Source: Candidatus Bathyarchaeota archaeon (GTDB lineage Archaea; Thermoproteota; Bathyarchaeia; Bathyarchaeales; DTEX01). Taken from it: 64,000 nt of DNA. The stretch is from positions 62,001 to 126,000 of the forward strand of contig JAGTQE010000001.1 of the NCBI GenBank assembly GCA_018396635.1, given 5' to 3'. The notes under the pieces were generated by a model. That model was not told the DNA's origin. It saw only the letters and a list, made by a program, of their open reading frames with translations, and searched no databases. Both the position numbers and the translations under genes were made by a program. Below are positions 34,534-43,600 of the stretch, one piece after another; position 1 is the first letter of the stretch; every line of letters starts with the position of its first letter.

Positions 34534-34662
34534 ATGCTATTAGAAAAATGCCCTAGTAGAGTAATAGGAGATACTGAAATCTCTTTAAACCCTAATTATT
34601 TCGTGATACACTATGATGGCGATTTATTTAAACTAGAAGACTTTATACAGTTTAAGTTGTGA
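34534..34662 (+). CDS. Possible small protein or gene remnant, 42 residues
   Basis: An ATG-initiated frame with non-random composition: MLLEKCPSRVIGDTEI, then NYFVIHYDGDLFKLEDF and a stop. No ribosome site is obvious and the family is unknown. It could be a microprotein or the C-terminus of a lost gene. Confidence 0.25.
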   Translation: MLLEKCPSRVIGDTEISLNPNYFVIHYDGDLFKLEDFIQFKL

Positions 34663-34684
34663 GAATAAATAATTATAAGCGTGT

Positions 34685-34693
34685 ATTATAAAA
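34685..34693 (+). promoter_or_regulatory. TATA-like box of the zinc-ribbon/DUF2207/radical SAM operon
   Basis: ATTATAAAA lies about 38 bases before the ATG at 34728, which leaves room for a short leader with the GGAG at 34712-34715. Confidence 0.45.
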
Positions 34694-34727
34694 TTCTTTT
34701 TGTGCCTATTTGGAGATTTGATGTGAG

Positions 34728-35075
34728 ATGGTTAGGGGTCTATTGAGGGCCGTAGTATATGGTGTGTCTGCGCTTCTACTGTTTTTAGGTGTGGTTTTTG
34801 TGATGTCATTTAATCTTGGATTAGCCTATCTTCTGGTTGGGGTTATACTTATGTCCGTAGCTATAATATTGCTTGCGCTAACTAGAGAGAGGAAGCCTAT
34901 AGAGATTAAGCAGACAATATCGGTTGGCGGACCAATAAAGGTTAGGGAGGTGCGCTGCCCGGTCTGTGGCGCAAATATAGATGTGACTAAGGTTAGGGTT
35001 GTCGCTGGAAGACCAATAGTTACATGCGGTTATTGTGGAAACAATTTTGAGCTGACAGAGGAGCCATTATGGTAG
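34728..35075 (+). CDS. Small membrane protein with zinc ribbon
   Basis: 115 residues. Two adjacent membrane helices (about 10-30 and 32-49) are followed by a cytoplasmic linker and a zinc ribbon with two CxxC pairs: RCPVCGANIDV and TCGYCGNNFEL (about 77-110). No enzyme signature. Its last seven bases overlap the start of the DUF2207-like gene (ATG inside TTATGGTAG), so the two are translationally coupled. As first gene of the radical SAM operon it may be a scaffold, metal donor or docking subunit; this is inferred from position only. Confidence 0.8.
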   Translation: MVRGLLRAVVYGVSALLLFLGVVFVMSFNLGLAYLLVGVILMSVAIILLALTRERKPIEIKQTISVGGPIKVREVRCPVCGANIDVTKVRVVAGRPIVTCGYCGNNFELTEEPLW

Positions 35076-36655
35076 CAGCTAGTAGGTGGACCATCTTCCT
35101 GCTCCCAATATTTGTTTTGGCTACGTGCATCTATCCGGCTTATGCCCAGGTCAAATATAGGGTTGATAGAGAGTGGGTTCAGATATCGATAAACAAGGAT
35201 GGTTCAATAGACATACTCTATAATATAACCATGACATATATTTCGGGAACTCCTAAGGGCATAATCACCCTTGGGATGCCGAAAAGGGGCTTTCAGATAC
35301 ATTATGTCCGTGATATTGATGGCAGAAACCTCACTCACACAATAGTTTCTTATGGAAACTTTTATGGCGTAGACATAGAGCTTAAAGCCCCAATCTTGTT
35401 AAACAAACCCTACATAGTGATTGTTTGCGCGTCAGTCCCAGAAATGATATATGAGGATGAGGCGAACCCGGGCAATGTTGGGCTGAAATTCTATCCATCA
35501 ACATTCAATGATGCCGAGGGGAAGATAGGTGACATTAGGGTTGCAATAGTCCTCCCAGAAGGGGTTAAAGAGGATGAGGTGAAATATGCTGAAAGAAGTT
35601 TCAGCAATATTTATAGGAATGAGGAGAATCTACTCGTAGTCTACTGGGAGGAGAACAATTGGCCGCCAGCCAAAGAGTTTTGGGTTGGAGTTTCCTTCCC
35701 CAAAAAGTATGTTAATATAGGCCCGGACATTTGGTTTTATATTCTGGTTGGCGGATCGATCGCAGCCTTCATAGCCATGATAGGTGTAGTTATAGTTTTA
35801 GCCTTTAGGGGGTTAAGGAAGGCTAGGTATGAGAAGCCTAGAATAGCTATTGAAGCCCTAGGTCCAGCTCGCGGTCTCACGGCTGTTGAGGCAGCAGTCC
35901 TCTTAGACCTAAAACCCATTAAGGTTTTAACGATGATTTTATTCAGCTTGCTCCTTAAGCGTGCAGTTGAAATAATTTCTACCGATCCAGTGATTAGGCT
36001 TAGGAGGCTGCATCACGATAATACAGATGGGCCCAACTTAAGATACTATGAGATTGACTTTCTATGGGCTATAAGGTCTGATGGAAGTCTGGATGAGAGG
36101 GCGCTTGCAAGATTATACCTCAACCTAAGAGACGCTGTGAACCTCAAGATTAGGGGTTTCTCCAGAATCGACACGATAAATTATTATAGGGATATTGTGA
36201 ATAGGGCTTGGCAGCAGGTTACGCAGGCTGGCACACCAGAGCTTAAATGTGACGCTCTTGAAGGAAACATAGAGTGGCTTTTAGCCGACGAAAGATTTGA
36301 GGAAAGGCTGCGAATAGCGTTCCCACCAGACATAATAATTTATCCTAGGCCTGGCTGGTGGTGGTATTGGGGTTGGCCGCGCGATCAACCTCCAATCCGG
36401 ACTGGTGAGGTTAAGCCGATTCCCATACCCGGCCAAGAGTTCGCAAATAATATAGCCTTAGCGATTCAGAAAGCTGCAAATAATATTGTTTTGAATGTTC
36501 AGGAGTTCGCAAACCGATTAGTTCCAGCGCAGAAGGCGCAGATTGCTCAGAGACCGCTGAGATATCCTAGCTGTGTATGTGCCTGTGCTAGTTGTGCCTG
36601 CGCATGTGCATGTGTGAGTTGTGCGTGCGCTTGCGCCCATGGAGGTGCCCGCTAA
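35069..36655 (+). CDS. DUF2207-like membrane protein with Cys-Ala repeat tail (candidate modified substrate)
   Basis: 528 residues. A signal-like N-terminus (FLLPIFVLATCIYPAYAQ) leads to an extracellular beta-rich domain (about 27-215) with TMTYISGTPKGIITLG. A membrane helix follows at about 222-246 (ILVGGSIAAFIAMIGVVIVL). The cytoplasmic region begins RGLTAVEAAVLLDLKPIKV, like DUF2207-type proteins. It ends with a Trp-rich patch WWWYWGW (430-436), three 11-residue repeats (457-489) and a tail (501-528) with 10 Cys, mostly alternating with Ala. The tail is on the same side as the radical SAM enzyme encoded next. I infer it is the substrate of that enzyme; metal binding without modification is the main alternative. 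Confidence 0.85.
   Translation: MVAASRWTIFLLPIFVLATCIYPAYAQVKYRVDREWVQISINKDGSIDILYNITMTYISGTPKGIITLGMPKRGFQIHYVRDIDGRNLTHTIVSYGNFYGVDIELKAPILLNKPYIVIVCASVPEMIYEDEANPGNVGLKFYPSTFNDAEGKIGDIRVAIVLPEGVKEDEVKYAERSFSNIYRNEENLLVVYWEENNWPPAKEFWVGVSFPKKYVNIGPDIWFYILVGGSIAAFIAMIGVVIVLAFRGLRKARYEKPRIAIEALGPARGLTAVEAAVLLDLKPIKVLTMILFSLLLKRAVEIISTDPVIRLRRLHHDNTDGPNLRYYEIDFLWAIRSDGSLDERALARLYLNLRDAVNLKIRGFSRIDTINYYRDIVNRAWQQVTQAGTPELKCDALEGNIEWLLADERFEERLRIAFPPDIIIYPRPGWWWYWGWPRDQPPIRTGEVKPIPIPGQEFANNIALAIQKAANNIVLNVQEFANRLVPAQKAQIAQRPLRYPSCVCACASCACACACVSCACACAHGGAR
36437..36535 (+). repeat. Three 11-residue repeats before the Cys tail
   Basis: Residues 457-467 (EFANNIALAIQ), 468-478 (KAANNIVLNVQ) and 479-489 (EFANRLVPAQK) align without gaps with a pattern x-x-A-N-(N/R)-hydrophobic. 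An 11-residue period suits a long amphipathic helix. It could be the leader-like region bound by the PqqD-like domain of the enzyme, or a spacer. Confidence 0.7.
36569..36652 (+). other. Cys-Ala repeat tail (28 codons)
   Basis: The last 28 codons of the DUF2207-like protein encode three units, each opening with Ser-Cys: SCVCACA, SCACACACV and SCACACAHGGAR. Ten Cys alternate with Ala or Val, giving C-x-C spacing throughout. All four Ala codons and both Cys codons are used in mixed order, so this is not a young DNA slippage tract and the repeated pattern is kept at protein level. Confidence 0.85.
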
Positions 36656-36657
36656 TC

Positions 36658-38016
36658 ATGGTTAAGATGGGTCTTAGGAGGATTTTTTCCGGGAGGATTA
36701 GACTTCCAATATATCATTTGAGGGTTTATGATAATGTCCATGGGGGTTTAAGGCTTCACTTAAGACTTGAGAGGGATGGAAGCGGTGTATTAATTGTTAA
36801 TGCCTCAAGGGTTCTATTCCTTAATAAGACCGCAGCTGAGTATGTTGCCTCATTTATTAAGGGAGATGGCGAGGATGAAGTCGTGAGGAAAATGGTTAAG
36901 CGCTACAGTATCGACGCTGAAACAGCGCGTAAAGATTATCGTGAAATCCTCTATATAATAAACACTTTCGTGAATACGCCGGATGTCTGCCCAGTCTCAT
37001 ATCTTGGCGTTGAGAAGATGGAGCCCTTCCAGAAGGAGCTGAGCGCACCATATCGTATGGACCTAGCGATAACATATAGATGCAACAATAGATGCGTCCA
37101 CTGTTATGCTGGCGGGCCTAGAGAGACAAGGGAGCTGACTAAAAAAGAGTGGTTTAAGGTTATGGATAAAATCTTTAGTCTCGGGATTCCACATGTTGTC
37201 TTCACTGGTGGTGAACCAACATTAAGGGATGACCTGCCAGAATTAATAGCGTATGCCGAGAAAGTTGGGCTTATATGTGGGCTGGTTACTAATGGACGTA
37301 GGCTTAAAGATAAAAGATACTTCCAATCCCTGGTTGACGCTGGCCTAGACCACATTCAAATAACCCTCGAATCACATAATCCAGAAATCCATGATAGAAT
37401 AACTGGTGTATCTGGGAGCTGGCATGAGACCCTCGAAGGCTTGAAGAACGCTCTCGAGTCACCAATATACACTATAACTAATACGACACTCAACAAATAT
37501 AATGTTGACAATATACTTGAGACTATAAAGTTTATACATGACTTGGGAATAAGGCAGTTCGCATGCAACAGCATAATATATTCTGGGAAAGCTGCTCAAC
37601 CTGATCTCGTCAAAGAATTCGCGATAGAGGAGTTCGAGCTCAAGCCAATTCTCGCTAGAATTAGGGATTATGCGTATGAGCTTGGGATGGAGTTCATATG
37701 GTATACGCCGACAGAATACTGCATATTAAATCCGCTTGAGCTCGATTTGGGAATAAAGACTTGCAGCGCATGCAGAATAAGCATGTGTATAGAACCCAAT
37801 GGAACGGTTATACCGTGCCAGAGCTATTTTGCTCCGCTTGGAAATATACTTAGGGATGATTGGATGAGCATCTGGCAACATCCATTATGCCAAGAGATTA
37901 GGGGCCGAAAGTATGCTCCCGAGAAATGCCGTGAGTGCCCAATGCTGAATATTTGTGGTGGAGGTTGCCCGCTGAAAATCAAGTATAAGACTTATGTTTG
38001 TAGTAGCGTTCCATAA
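36658..38016 (+). CDS. Radical SAM/SPASM maturase with N-terminal PqqD-like recognition domain
   Basis: 452 residues. The N-terminal part (about 30-110) has a PqqD/RRE-like pattern: GVLIVNASRVLFLNKTAAEY, then a helical stretch ending in YSIDAETARKDYREIL. The radical SAM core has the 4Fe-4S motif TYRCNNRCVHCYAG (about 143-156) and VFTGGEPTLRDDLPEL. A SPASM region with further Cys closes the protein: CSACRISMC, then TVIPCQSYF, CRECPMLNICGGGCP and a last Cys. This architecture is that of peptide-modifying enzymes such as PqqE and thioether-forming maturases. ATG 36658 follows GGAGGTG, two bases after the previous stop. The adjacent Cys tail is the obvious target. Confidence 0.92.
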   Translation: MVKMGLRRIFSGRIRLPIYHLRVYDNVHGGLRLHLRLERDGSGVLIVNASRVLFLNKTAAEYVASFIKGDGEDEVVRKMVKRYSIDAETARKDYREILYIINTFVNTPDVCPVSYLGVEKMEPFQKELSAPYRMDLAITYRCNNRCVHCYAGGPRETRELTKKEWFKVMDKIFSLGIPHVVFTGGEPTLRDDLPELIAYAEKVGLICGLVTNGRRLKDKRYFQSLVDAGLDHIQITLESHNPEIHDRITGVSGSWHETLEGLKNALESPIYTITNTTLNKYNVDNILETIKFIHDLGIRQFACNSIIYSGKAAQPDLVKEFAIEEFELKPILARIRDYAYELGMEFIWYTPTEYCILNPLELDLGIKTCSACRISMCIEPNGTVIPCQSYFAPLGNILRDDWMSIWQHPLCQEIRGRKYAPEKCRECPMLNICGGGCPLKIKYKTYVCSSVP

Positions 38017-38020
38017 AGTG

Positions 38021-38176
38021 CTATCTAAAGCAGCTCCAATATTTGCCTAAATCTCCCCTAAACTTTTCCATTAATATTTCATTATAGAGTAGTGGCTCAG
38101 CGTAGACATAGCAGTCCCAAGGCTTAAGTAGATAGGCTTTAGTGCATATGTAAATGGGCGCTGGATAGGTAAGTGG
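38021..38176 (-). pseudogene. Possible gene fragment of unknown family
   Basis: In the gap after the radical SAM gene, the minus strand reads protein-like text with no start codon: YPAPIYICTKAYLLKPW, then CYVYAEPLLYNEILMEKF and a stop at 38021, bounded upstream by an in-frame TAG. Aromatic-rich and not low complexity. I do not recognise it; chance cannot be excluded. Confidence 0.3.
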
Positions 38177-38298
38177 CTATGCCCCTAAAACAGTCCCCAC
38201 TATGGGGAACAGCATTCATCTATAAAGGAACAAATAATAATGTAAGGTAAAACTTAAATTTCTTTGTTTTTTAAATCTTCATATGTGGAGGAAGAAAA

Positions 38299-39204
38299 TT
38301 GATTTTCTTTTGGAGGTCTAAAAAAGAAGAAAGTCGACAAAGGAAAGTTGATAGGGCTCAGAAAAGACTGGAAGATTTTAAATCGGCTCAGAATGAGAAG
38401 CAGGCCCCGGCATGGATATCTTCAATTGGAAAGATAGAGAACGAAGTTAATGAAAAGATAAAGACTTTTAATTCGAATATAAAGAATATAAAAGCCTTTT
38501 CTTTAAGACTTGAGGAGTTAGTTAAAATGCTTAATTCCGGCGAAATATCACAGAGCATATATGATCTCTTATTAGAGGAGCTGAGCAATGACCTCTCGCT
38601 TCTCATAGAGGAGACATTTCTTCTTAGGGAAAGCTTAGAGGTTCTAAAGGCTAGAGCTAAGATCGAGTGGGTAAAGGAAAGGATAGGGATGGGTTACTCA
38701 GAAAAGGAGAGCCCACAAACAGATTGGATAAGATACCAAGCGTCATACTCACCAATTTATAAATGGAAAGAGATAGTGGACAAAATAGATAATGCTTTAT
38801 CATCGTTGTCGCTTGAGGAAGAAATTTCATTAATTGAACGCTATCTTTCAACAATCAAGAGGTGGGGAATGCCCACATCGAAGCTAAAGAATTTTGAGGA
38901 GATTAAAAAGATTCTGCAGCAACGCTTAACCACCCTCATGGAAAAATGGTCTTCTATTAGGAAGGATAAGATTGGAAAAATAATGGACCTGGAGATGAAG
39001 GCCTCGCAGATTAAAGATGAAATTAAAGAGGTGGAGGTTAGATATGCTGTTGGAGAAATAGATAGGAGCTACTGCGACTTTATGTTAAGCAAATTGCATG
39101 GTTCTCTAAGAGCAACAGAAAAAGACCTCTATGAAACAAGAAGTTATGTCGATGATATCGACCTAAAGATATTCAGGGTAATGGAAATGCTGAGGGAATT
39201 ATGA
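38299..39204 (+). CDS. Cytoplasmic coiled-coil protein with two SHOCT-like motifs
   Basis: 301 residues, no membrane helix or signal peptide. It is highly charged and mostly helical. The basic N-terminus FFWRSKKEESRQRKVDRAQK leads into coiled coil. Two copies of a short motif occur: NSGEISQSIYDLLLEEL (about 78-95) and AVGEIDRSYCDFMLSKL (about 249-265). The TTG start has GGAGG upstream. Its stop overlaps the next gene by four bases (ATGA), so all three genes here are coupled. I infer an adaptor for the permease, because related motifs end both partner proteins. Confidence 0.8.
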   Translation: MIFFWRSKKEESRQRKVDRAQKRLEDFKSAQNEKQAPAWISSIGKIENEVNEKIKTFNSNIKNIKAFSLRLEELVKMLNSGEISQSIYDLLLEELSNDLSLLIEETFLLRESLEVLKARAKIEWVKERIGMGYSEKESPQTDWIRYQASYSPIYKWKEIVDKIDNALSSLSLEEEISLIERYLSTIKRWGMPTSKLKNFEEIKKILQQRLTTLMEKWSSIRKDKIGKIMDLEMKASQIKDEIKEVEVRYAVGEIDRSYCDFMLSKLHGSLRATEKDLYETRSYVDDIDLKIFRVMEMLREL

Positions 39205-40607
39205 TGGAGAAAAGTCTTTTTAATTTCTTATTCCTCTTTTCCTTGGCTTTGTTCACGTGCCTGGCTGTCCAGGTACTAGTTGTGGATGGGTGGGAGGATG
39301 AATATGGCAATGAAATTTCAGATGTCAACTTACTTGCGCCAGCATACAATGTGACATTGCTTGTAAGCAACTGGGATGAGAGCTCATATCTCGGAGGGTT
39401 AAATGTCTTCGTCTACGATTCAAATGAAAGCTTAATTTTCGCCGGGGTCACGGACGCCTTCGGGAGCCTATACTTAACGCTGAAAGAAGGATTCTATACT
39501 GTTGTTATTAAAAGCGATGAGAGGGTTGTTGGTTATCAAAGGATAAATGTCACGAAATCTAGTACCATAAAAATTAGGGCGTGGGCTTTCACCCTAAGAA
39601 TCACATGTATTGACAGAGAGTCTAGATTTGTTGATGGAGCCATAGTGCATCTTTATGACCGAATGATAATTTTTGACGCAAATGCCACAAATAAAGACTT
39701 CAAAGCTAACATAACTGAGCGAAAGGTATGCTCGGTAAAAACCGATAAAAATGGTACGGCGATCTTCAACAATATTTGGAATGGAACATATAGAATTGTC
39801 GTCGAACACGGCAGGATAATTGGAGAGAAGATAATAGATGTGAATAAGTCTGAGAACTTAACTCTAATATGCAACAGGGTTTCCTTAAAGATAAAAATTT
39901 ACACATCAACGGTATTAAGAAAACCATTATCGAATGCGACAATTCTTTTAGAAGATAGCTTTGGACGTATATTTGCAAAAGAAGTGACTGATGAAGAAGG
40001 AGTAGTCTACTTTAACAATGTTTACGGTGACAATTACACTGTTTTTGTCGATTGGATGGGTTTTGAAGTCTTCTCCGGAACCATAAATGCAAATGTTGAA
40101 AGAGACCTTGAGTTTGAAGTCTCTGTTTTTAGCGTAACAATTCGGGTGGTGGATGCTTTTGGTAACGCTCTCCCCAACTCAAGGGTCACTATAAAGAGAA
40201 TTGTTGGTAGGGTTGTAGTGAAGACATTAGAGCTAGAAGCAGATGAGAGGGGGATTGTCTCAGTTATGCTACCCTCAGGCTACTATGAATTTTCTTGCTC
40301 TAGCGGAATTTACAGTGGTTCAATTATCGTAAACATATTCAATAATTATAGTGGAACAATATCATGCGGTATTCATCCCAATATATTCACCTTGGCATTT
40401 GTTGTTTCAGTGCCACTGCTTCTCTTCTCTTTGCTCTTAGAGAGGCAGAAGATTAGGAAGCCACTAGAGTACAGGAGATATCAAAATATTCTTCTGAGAC
40501 TTGAGAATCTATATAATAGTGGATTAGTGGAGTATAAAATATACCGGAAGCTTAGGGAGGAATATGAGACTAAACTTATGGAGCTTGGCGGGAGGAGAAG
40601 AAGATGA
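39201..40607 (+). CDS. Cell-surface Ig-like repeat protein with C-terminal membrane anchor
   Basis: 468 residues. An N-terminal hydrophobic signal or anchor (LFNFLFLFSLALFTCLAVQV) is followed by about four beta-sandwich repeats of the carboxypeptidase-regulatory/CnaB kind, each with a DxxG turn: TDAFGSLYLTL, TDKNGTAIFNN, TDEEGVVYFNN and ADERGIVSVML. Many N-x-S/T sites suggest glycosylation. A membrane helix (about 396-415) and a basic cytoplasmic end with the motif YNSGLVEYKIYRKLREEY (about 438-455) follow. It overlaps both neighbours by four bases. Likely the extracellular partner of the permease. Confidence 0.83.
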   Translation: MMEKSLFNFLFLFSLALFTCLAVQVLVVDGWEDEYGNEISDVNLLAPAYNVTLLVSNWDESSYLGGLNVFVYDSNESLIFAGVTDAFGSLYLTLKEGFYTVVIKSDERVVGYQRINVTKSSTIKIRAWAFTLRITCIDRESRFVDGAIVHLYDRMIIFDANATNKDFKANITERKVCSVKTDKNGTAIFNNIWNGTYRIVVEHGRIIGEKIIDVNKSENLTLICNRVSLKIKIYTSTVLRKPLSNATILLEDSFGRIFAKEVTDEEGVVYFNNVYGDNYTVFVDWMGFEVFSGTINANVERDLEFEVSVFSVTIRVVDAFGNALPNSRVTIKRIVGRVVVKTLELEADERGIVSVMLPSGYYEFSCSSGIYSGSIIVNIFNNYSGTISCGIHPNIFTLAFVVSVPLLLFSLLLERQKIRKPLEYRRYQNILLRLENLYNSGLVEYKIYRKLREEYETKLMELGGRRRR

Positions 40608-43600
40608 AAGATAGGATTTTACTGAAACATATTGTTATGAGCACATTAATACTCCTTTCACTTACGTCACTCTATAGTAAAGTTGGAAGCCCTGACGGAA
40701 ACTATCTTGTGTGGGTGACACTTTATTTAAGAGAGTATGGAACCGATATTCCAATCGAAAATATTTCCCTATCAATTACAATTGCAACGTCCTCCGGCAC
40801 ACTAAAACAAGGTCCATGGAAATCTGACGAGACTGGTAAAATCGACGTCTTCCTTGGAGAATTTTCTATAAGAGCGCTTTCTACATTACCTAGGGTCGTT
40901 GAACTGTCGTTGACAGGCGATTATCTTCTGATAAAGGTTGGTGAAGTCTTTATTGAAGATATTGATGACCTGGATGCGCAATATGATCTAAAAGGAGTTA
41001 GGTATAAGAATATTCAGATTAACTTTCCAAGCATTCTAAAGCCGGGGAGAGAAGTCGAAATTTTAGACGATAAGGTTTTTGTTAAAATGGGCATTTGGGT
41101 TTTAAAGGGTAAGATAGTATCTATTTCTGATAGAGATCCCTTATCAGGGAAAGATTCAGCAATTTTAGTTAAGCCGTCCGCTAAAGTTGTCTCTGCTATA
41201 GTAGAGAATAAAACAGAGATTTACAAGCATCATTACTTAGTTCCAATCAATTATAATATATTGATAGTGCCAAAAACACCAGTTGGGCAAGCTTTTCGGT
41301 ATAAGGATCTTAGGGTTAAAATAGATGAAAACACGTCATTTATACACTGGATGTATTATGCGGCCTCCTACTATGTGGATACGATAATGCCCTCGCTCAG
41401 AAAAGAGATAAACTGGCTGAAGGCATCTGGTTTACCTATCGATCAGGAGCTTGAGGAGTATAATGCCCTCAACAACCTAGCTATAAGAACGTTATCTTCC
41501 CTCTTAAAAGAGGAATATACTGCAGCCCTTAACGGAATGAGAATTTTCAACAACAGGGTTAACGATTTAATTAAGTGGTTGGCGAACTTAAAGAACCTAT
41601 CAATTGTTAGCACAATTCTCATAGTAATGTTCGCATACTGCTTTTCGTCGCTGCTCTCAGCATTCATATTTGAAGAACCCACGAAGGGAAAGATAAGACT
41701 GATAGTTAAAATACCTCTCTTTATTCTATTGACAATGTTATTTACGCTAACAAACCCTTCAGCAAAGCTGGCATGCATTATACTTATTGGTAGCTCAGTC
41801 GGCGCCCCGGTATCGCCTAATGATATTCAGTCCGCTATACTTGGAACACTTATCTTTGACGCATTGATATATTTCTTAATAGTTGCAGTTACAGTGAAGA
41901 AGTCTCCTATAACGGATCTTGCGCTGCAGATGGGTATAAGAGGATTAAAAAGGAGGGTCTCTAGGTCTATCTTAACATTAACCACAATAGTGATAGTTGT
42001 GGCTTCCTCAGTGCTCTTCATAAACATGTCTGTTGTGAGAGGGACAAAGATTAGAGGCTCATGGCTTGGAACACAAACTCCAAGCATAATAATAAGATCT
42101 GAATCCTACTCACCAAGCATAAATGTCGTTGATGTGAACTGGATTCAGACTAATGAGTGGTGCATGAACGCAAGTTATTTTGAAACAATTAAAAGCTTTG
42201 AGATGGCAGGGCAGGATACTCAAATTTTACGGGCTGGAATGATTAAGTATAATGCTGGATCTTGGCAACCAGTAACTTTGGTCCTAATAGACCCAACATT
42301 TATGGATAAGTATTATAACTTCTCAATCTATGTGAGAGGCTTTTGGAAAGATTTCTCTCTAGGAGAAAATGTTGTTCTTCTGCCAACCACCTATAGCGTG
42401 GCAATCGGAGATTATGTCTTGTTGGGCGTAGACGAAAGCATAATCACACCGCAAGGGGGAATCTCACTTGGAACTAGAAGCCTAGGCGTATTCCGCGTAG
42501 TTGGGAAGTTTGATTTATCTCAAATTTTAGAGCTTAAGAATCTGGATAACACGCCGCTCTTCAAAGAGTCTGCCATAAATATTGCTCTTGCCCCAATTAG
42601 ATCAATAAAGGACCCCGCTATATATATTTCTGAGGTTGTAGCAATAGTTAAACCAGGGTATAATCCAATCGATGTGGCTTCAGAAGTATCTTATTCACTT
42701 GGCCTTCCAGTTATAGCTAACAGTAACGGAATATCTGTCTTGGTTGCGTGGTCTATTGAGGTCTCTATTACGGGATTAATTCAGAGCATTGTGCCGCTGA
42801 TAATAGCTGGGCTAATGATGTATGTATCTATGAATTCAATTTTTGAGGAGAGGAAGAGGGAGCTGCTTACTTTGGCAACATTAGGTATGGATCCACACAA
42901 CGCTTTAATCTCCTTTACTGTTGAGACCCTACTTTATGGTCTGCTAGGAACATTTATAGGTTTCTTTGGAGTATATGCGGTGGTTTCTTCCCTTTCATTT
43001 CTGGAGAGAATTACTGGCCTCTCCATTATGCCACCACAATTAGGTTACTCCGCCTTTACAGTTTTTGTGGCCCTCTTCACTGGCGTACTTATGGTCTTCT
43101 TAGGGGGATATGTGCCATCTATAAAAGCCCAGGGATTGAGCCTTATGGGTAGGGCTAAGGAACGCGAGATATTTGGTGAGCTTATGGAGGAGGGGAATCT
43201 TATGATATTTCCTTTGCCAATAAGGGAAAGCATTCAGAACAGTGAGCTAGTATATGCTTATGTTAAGGAGAGTGTCGCAAAAATGCCCTCCTCCCTAATT
43301 GATCATAAGTCTATAAAGGGCGAGATTAGGAGAGATGGCACCTTTAATATATCCCTTATAGCTTTTGGCCCGGGGCGCACAGTCACAATACCATGTGAGA
43401 TTAGGGGTGAGAGAAGGAGAGATGTTTTGGCGCTGTCGGTTGCCTTTCCAAAAGAATATAGGAGCTACGGCGAAATTGGAAGGGTGCTTCGAAATCTTGA
43501 GTTAAGCATGATAGGTTTCTCGGTGTGGCGTGACATGCAGGTTAAAGCGAAGATCGTGAGGGAGGCCCCTAAGAGGGAGAAGACTGTTGAAGAGATAATA

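Larger units (their letters stand above)
34412..34727. other. 316-base region upstream of the radical SAM operon
   Basis: AT-rich. It contains a 42-codon open frame (34534-34662) described separately and a TATA-like box at 34685-34693. Nothing else is recognisable. Confidence 0.5.
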
